64,000 nt of DNA from Gibbula magus (lineage: Eukaryota; Mollusca; Gastropoda; Trochida; Trochidae): assembly GCA_936450465.1 (NCBI GenBank), contig OW388296.1, forward strand, positions 10,227,867-10,291,866. The letters run 5' to 3'. The notes below the pieces were generated by a model. It saw only the letters and a list, made by a program, of their open reading frames with translations. It did no database searches and was not told the origin of the DNA. Of this stretch, positions 60,871-64,000 are shown one piece after another. How positions within the stretch are numbered: position 1 is the first letter of the stretch; every line of letters starts with the position of its first letter. A program made the translations under genes and the position numbers.

Positions 60871-61780
60871 TCGAAAAATGTGAATTTGGCGGAATCTTTA
60901 ATTAGAAAAACAATGATAACATTATGAATTATAATGTGTCATATTGTATATATACAAGTATGGCCAAGTCACTAACTGAAAGAAGAGTATACAATATATA
61001 AGCAAATTTTTAAAATACACCCCTTCATTAAACAGCAACAAACACAATAATCCCTAATCCTATCATGGCCAAGTAAGACCAATCAGATTATAGTGATAAC
61101 TCACAACAACGTTTGTTGATTGCATTGACGTCATTAGCAAACTCTGTTACCAAGGCAAGCCACTTGTACATACACTATACGACTACCGCTTTCCCTGATG
61201 AAACTTCGAAACGAGAAGCGGAAATAAGGCGAAAGTTGGAAGGAGGACATAGGATAGGACCAGCAATTTGAACGTTTGATGCCGCTACTAGTCTGGATGA
61301 AGTGTCTACTCAGGCATACAAAACAATATGAGACCAAGGTCACATTTTCTGGTGTTAATTTGAACCCAGGCCTTTTGCGTGAGAGCTCATCATGTTATTC
61401 ACAACATCACGGTGCTTTATAACAGCAAACACGATAGGAGTATATATAATTATTAGATTTTCAAACGGAAACGTGTATGTTATGGTCTCAATGTCTTTCA
61501 TAGGGAATTGAGTTAAAAATGTAAGTGCGCACTGTACTCAAGAAAAGTGCATATGCTAGTCTTATCCCTATAACACTTATGTCCTGGAAATTCTCACTTA
61601 ATACGTTTGTATTGCTTTAAAGTTAACGTGAACCATTTTCGATTGGATACGCAAAAACACTATTGTATCATTGATTGAACATAGCAGAGAAGTTTATTTA
61701 TAAACCCCTAGTGACGTCACTCTATTGTTCTGTTAGGTTATACTTTTACCGGGTAAACCTCTATTGTCGGTTTGCCGGGC
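60871..61780. other. Non-coding stretch
   Basis: Nothing recognised. Confidence 0.4.
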
Positions 61781-61781
61781 G

Positions 61782-61857
61782 TTCTCCAAGAATGCCCAGG
61801 GCTTTCTTGAAGAATGCCCAGGGCTTTCTCTAGGAATGCCCGGGGCTTACTCTAGAA
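61782..61857 (+). repeat. 25-bp minisatellite, about three units
   Basis: AAGAATGCCCAGGGCTTTCT recurs at about 61788, 61812 and 61837 with small changes (CCAGGGC/CCGGGGC). Confidence 0.85.
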
Positions 61858-61984
61858 TCTGTCGGAAATTTATTTTGATTGGGAATTATACACGTTTTGA
61901 AATACTTTGATTCAAGTCCTTCTTCGAATAAATACCATCACAAAATATCACATTTTTGACAAATCACAAACATAAGCTTTGAAT

Positions 61985-62053
61985 GCCTGGTTTCGAACCC
62001 TGCACCACCCGCATACTAAACTGGCGCCTTTGACAACTCGGCTATAAAGGCCA
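61985..62053 (-). repeat. tRNA-Leu-like sequence (pseudogene or SINE head)
   Basis: On the reverse strand, TAGCCGAGTTGTCAAAGGCG followed by CCAG matches the D-arm and anticodon-stem start of a class II tRNA such as tRNA-Leu. GGGTTCGAAACC is the B box about 35 bases later. The intervening arm is too short and the acceptor stem does not close, so it is not a working tRNA. Confidence 0.6.
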
Positions 62054-62278
62054 ACGAGAAAGTGTATTTTCCACAGTGACAATCATGTGAACTCCACGAG
62101 GCAGATAGCGCATGCAGCTCACGTGCACGGCGTGGGTAGCGAGCGCAAAGCACGTGCAGGGCGCGGGTGTGCTCTCTTCATAGCAGTTGAACTCCCAGCA
62201 GTATATACCAATGAAGCCACGTGAAGACAAAATATTGAAATTATATCTAAATCATAATTTCTGTCGGTTCATAAGTAA

Positions 62279-62415
62279 GATCAAAACCTGGTCCTCGGCT
62301 TTGTGTGTGGAGTATGCCCTTGGCGTCGGGAAAGGGGGGCGGGCCTATCGGCCCTTCCCCTTTCCCTCCCCCGCGGGCATACTCCACAAACAAAGCCTCT
62401 GACACGGTTTTGATC
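62279..62415. repeat. 137-bp near-perfect GC-rich hairpin
   Basis: GATCAAAACC at 62279 pairs with GGTTTTGATC ending at 62415. GGCTTTGTGTGTGGAGTATG pairs with CATACTCCACAAACAAAGCC with one mismatch. The inner arms GGGAAAGGGGGGCGGGCC and GGCCCTTCCCCTTTCCC close on a four-base TATC loop at 62346-62349. Each arm is about 67 nt. It may be a small fold-back or MITE-type element. Confidence 0.9.
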
Positions 62416-64000
62416 CATTACAAAAAGAAATCCGACCATCCTCTTCACGTATCACCCTTGGTACGTTTCGTCTGTAATATATACTTACTTATGAAGAAAG
62501 AACAATGGAAAGTGATCATTTGCATGATAGAGATGTTATAGTATCTACATCTAAACATCGCATCTCGTTGCAATAGTAATACAGTTTTTAAAATCCATCG
62601 AACTTGCTTGTCATCTTACCAAATTAATGAACGCCTGTCAAAGAAATAGTATTCATGTAAGTCCAATATGTCTAAAGCCTAATCCCATAATTTGTATACC
62701 AATAGAACATCGCTTAATGTTCGTGTCTGTAATAATCAAATAGAATTGTACTCTAATTCGCCTTTTTTCCCTCTTTCAGTCAGTGTCACACTCAATTTAA
62801 TTATCTATTATCAATTATAAAGCGATTGACGTGAAAGCTTTAAGTTTGAACACAGATACCTCAATTTATCTAATTACCATTGACTTGACTAACTTTGTAG
62901 TGTGACAGGAAATTTAATTAAACTAAAAGGTTGTAACGGATAGAGAAATCCATGAGCTCAAACAAATAGAGCTGCCAGAGGTTTCATTACATCAAAAACA
63001 TGGTTTAATAAAATGTGCTTATTTTAATGTTGAATGCTTTCACAAAAACTATGGAATATTCCCATTAGCAGACATTTCTTCTGTTGACATGATTCAAGGT
63101 AATCAAGTCTGATTTGTCTTCTTACTTCAGCGAAGTCGTTGTGAGAGCAAACAGAATCCATCTGAATGATTTGTTGGAAGAAAGTATTCTCAAAGCGATT
63201 CACAGATCCACATACACCACCGTTCTTACTTCATCTGCCATGTGTAATTTACACACTTGTTAATAAACACGGATACGTGTTCTACATAAGTGACACATCT
63301 GTCTTATAATTCCCCCACTTGTTAATATAATTATGATTATATATTGTAAAATGTGTTTAAAGGTTTACATGTACATGATGATATAATCATAATGTTCTCG
63401 TATGACAAGGATGATTAATGACATGTGTAGACTATGAAACCATAGCCTTTTCACTTCTGGTTTCACGAATTAAATTCTCCAGAGACATTAATACAATGTA
63501 ATCAGTACCACGTGCAGACTGTGTCATTACCTCGCTTAATGCACAAACGTAAGATTCTATCAAGCAGTAAAGTCGACATGTGATGTTAAATAAAGTGTGA
63601 AATCTTATCTATGGATGAATGACATATGAAAGCAAAATATGATCTCAGCATGCTGATGCGTATCAGAAAAGAACCAATCTGTTTCTGATACTGACTGATA
63701 TAACAGAGACGTTATGTTTAAATCAAGCAGACATATACTTGGACTTTTGCTAATCAACCTGAACACCTTGACAGGTGTAGACGCATACTCAGATACAGGA
63801 AGTTGAATGATAAAGACATTAGCTGCTGTTTGGAAGCACACTTTTAGACATGTGTAATTATTCATGTAGAAATAAAACTGTAAACTGTATCCCAATGGTT
63901 AAAGTGTAAATATACATCTGACCACGTTAGCGAACTTAAAATACATTCTACTTGCATTTACTATTTAAAGCTCTAAATCTAAACAAAGATTAAATATAAA
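62416..64000. other. Non-coding stretch to the window end
   Basis: AT-rich with no recognised gene, repeat array or RNA gene. Confidence 0.5.

Noticed and set aside
62042..62230. Reverse-strand open frame over the tRNA-like region
   Set aside because: Short, overlaps tRNA-like sequence, no family resemblance.

Overview
The window looks like repeat-rich, AT-rich intergenic or intronic DNA from an animal, most likely a marine invertebrate and possibly a mollusc. That call rests on several lineages of APE-type LINE, two Penelope-like elements with GIY-YIG endonuclease, a SINE tail that resembles a core I associate with mollusc SINEs, long (TA)n, (GA)n, (CA)n and (G)n tracts, and the absence of dense open reading frames. 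No prokaryotic gene organisation is present and no complete single-copy host gene could be recognised. The taxonomic guess is inference; the eukaryotic call is firm.

Layout. 1-5 kb: a nearly full-length LINE (LINE-A) interrupted by one frameshift. 5.1-5.2 kb: a perfect short hairpin overlapping a possible first exon. 5.5-9.0 kb: a second, unrelated and more decayed LINE (LINE-B). 10.9-11.8 kb: a roughly 145-bp repeat family interrupted by a 52-bp minisatellite. 13.8-15.2 kb: a reverse-strand, 5'-truncated LINE-A relative, abutting poly-G and (TA)n tracts. 15.35-18.05 kb: two different Penelope-like elements fused head to tail, followed by a tRNA-like sequence. 20.4 kb: a short minisatellite. 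21.5-30.3 kb: an 8.8-kb tandem array of about 195 copies of a 45-bp unit, whose reverse strand stays open for 2934 codons.

32.9-46.2 kb is bracketed by two roughly 1-kb inverted arms, each packed with the octamer CCCATGGG. Between the arms lie two opposed copies of a LINE-type 3' end, a (GA)n region with a duplicated 78-bp flank, another LINE fragment, and a 3375-bp element at 41469-44843. That element has short terminal inverted repeats, a candidate TTA target duplication and long GGAAACC-rich subterminal repeats, so it looks like a non-autonomous DNA transposon. 47.1-47.6 kb repeats the 145-bp family; 50 kb holds a 48-bp minisatellite; 51.1 kb a SINE; 51.8 and 59.9 kb share a dispersed repeat; 55.9-57.0 kb is a jockey-like LINE fragment (gag end plus endonuclease) that stops exactly where a 390-bp direct repeat begins. 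61.8-62.4 kb holds a 25-bp minisatellite, a tRNA-Leu-like sequence and a 137-bp near-perfect GC-rich hairpin.

The genes do not form a pathway. The coding content is retrotransposon machinery in varying decay. The most unusual items are the open-frame satellite, the CCCATGGG inverted arms, the TIR element with subterminal repeats, and the chimeric Penelope pair. All identities and copy counts were judged by eye.
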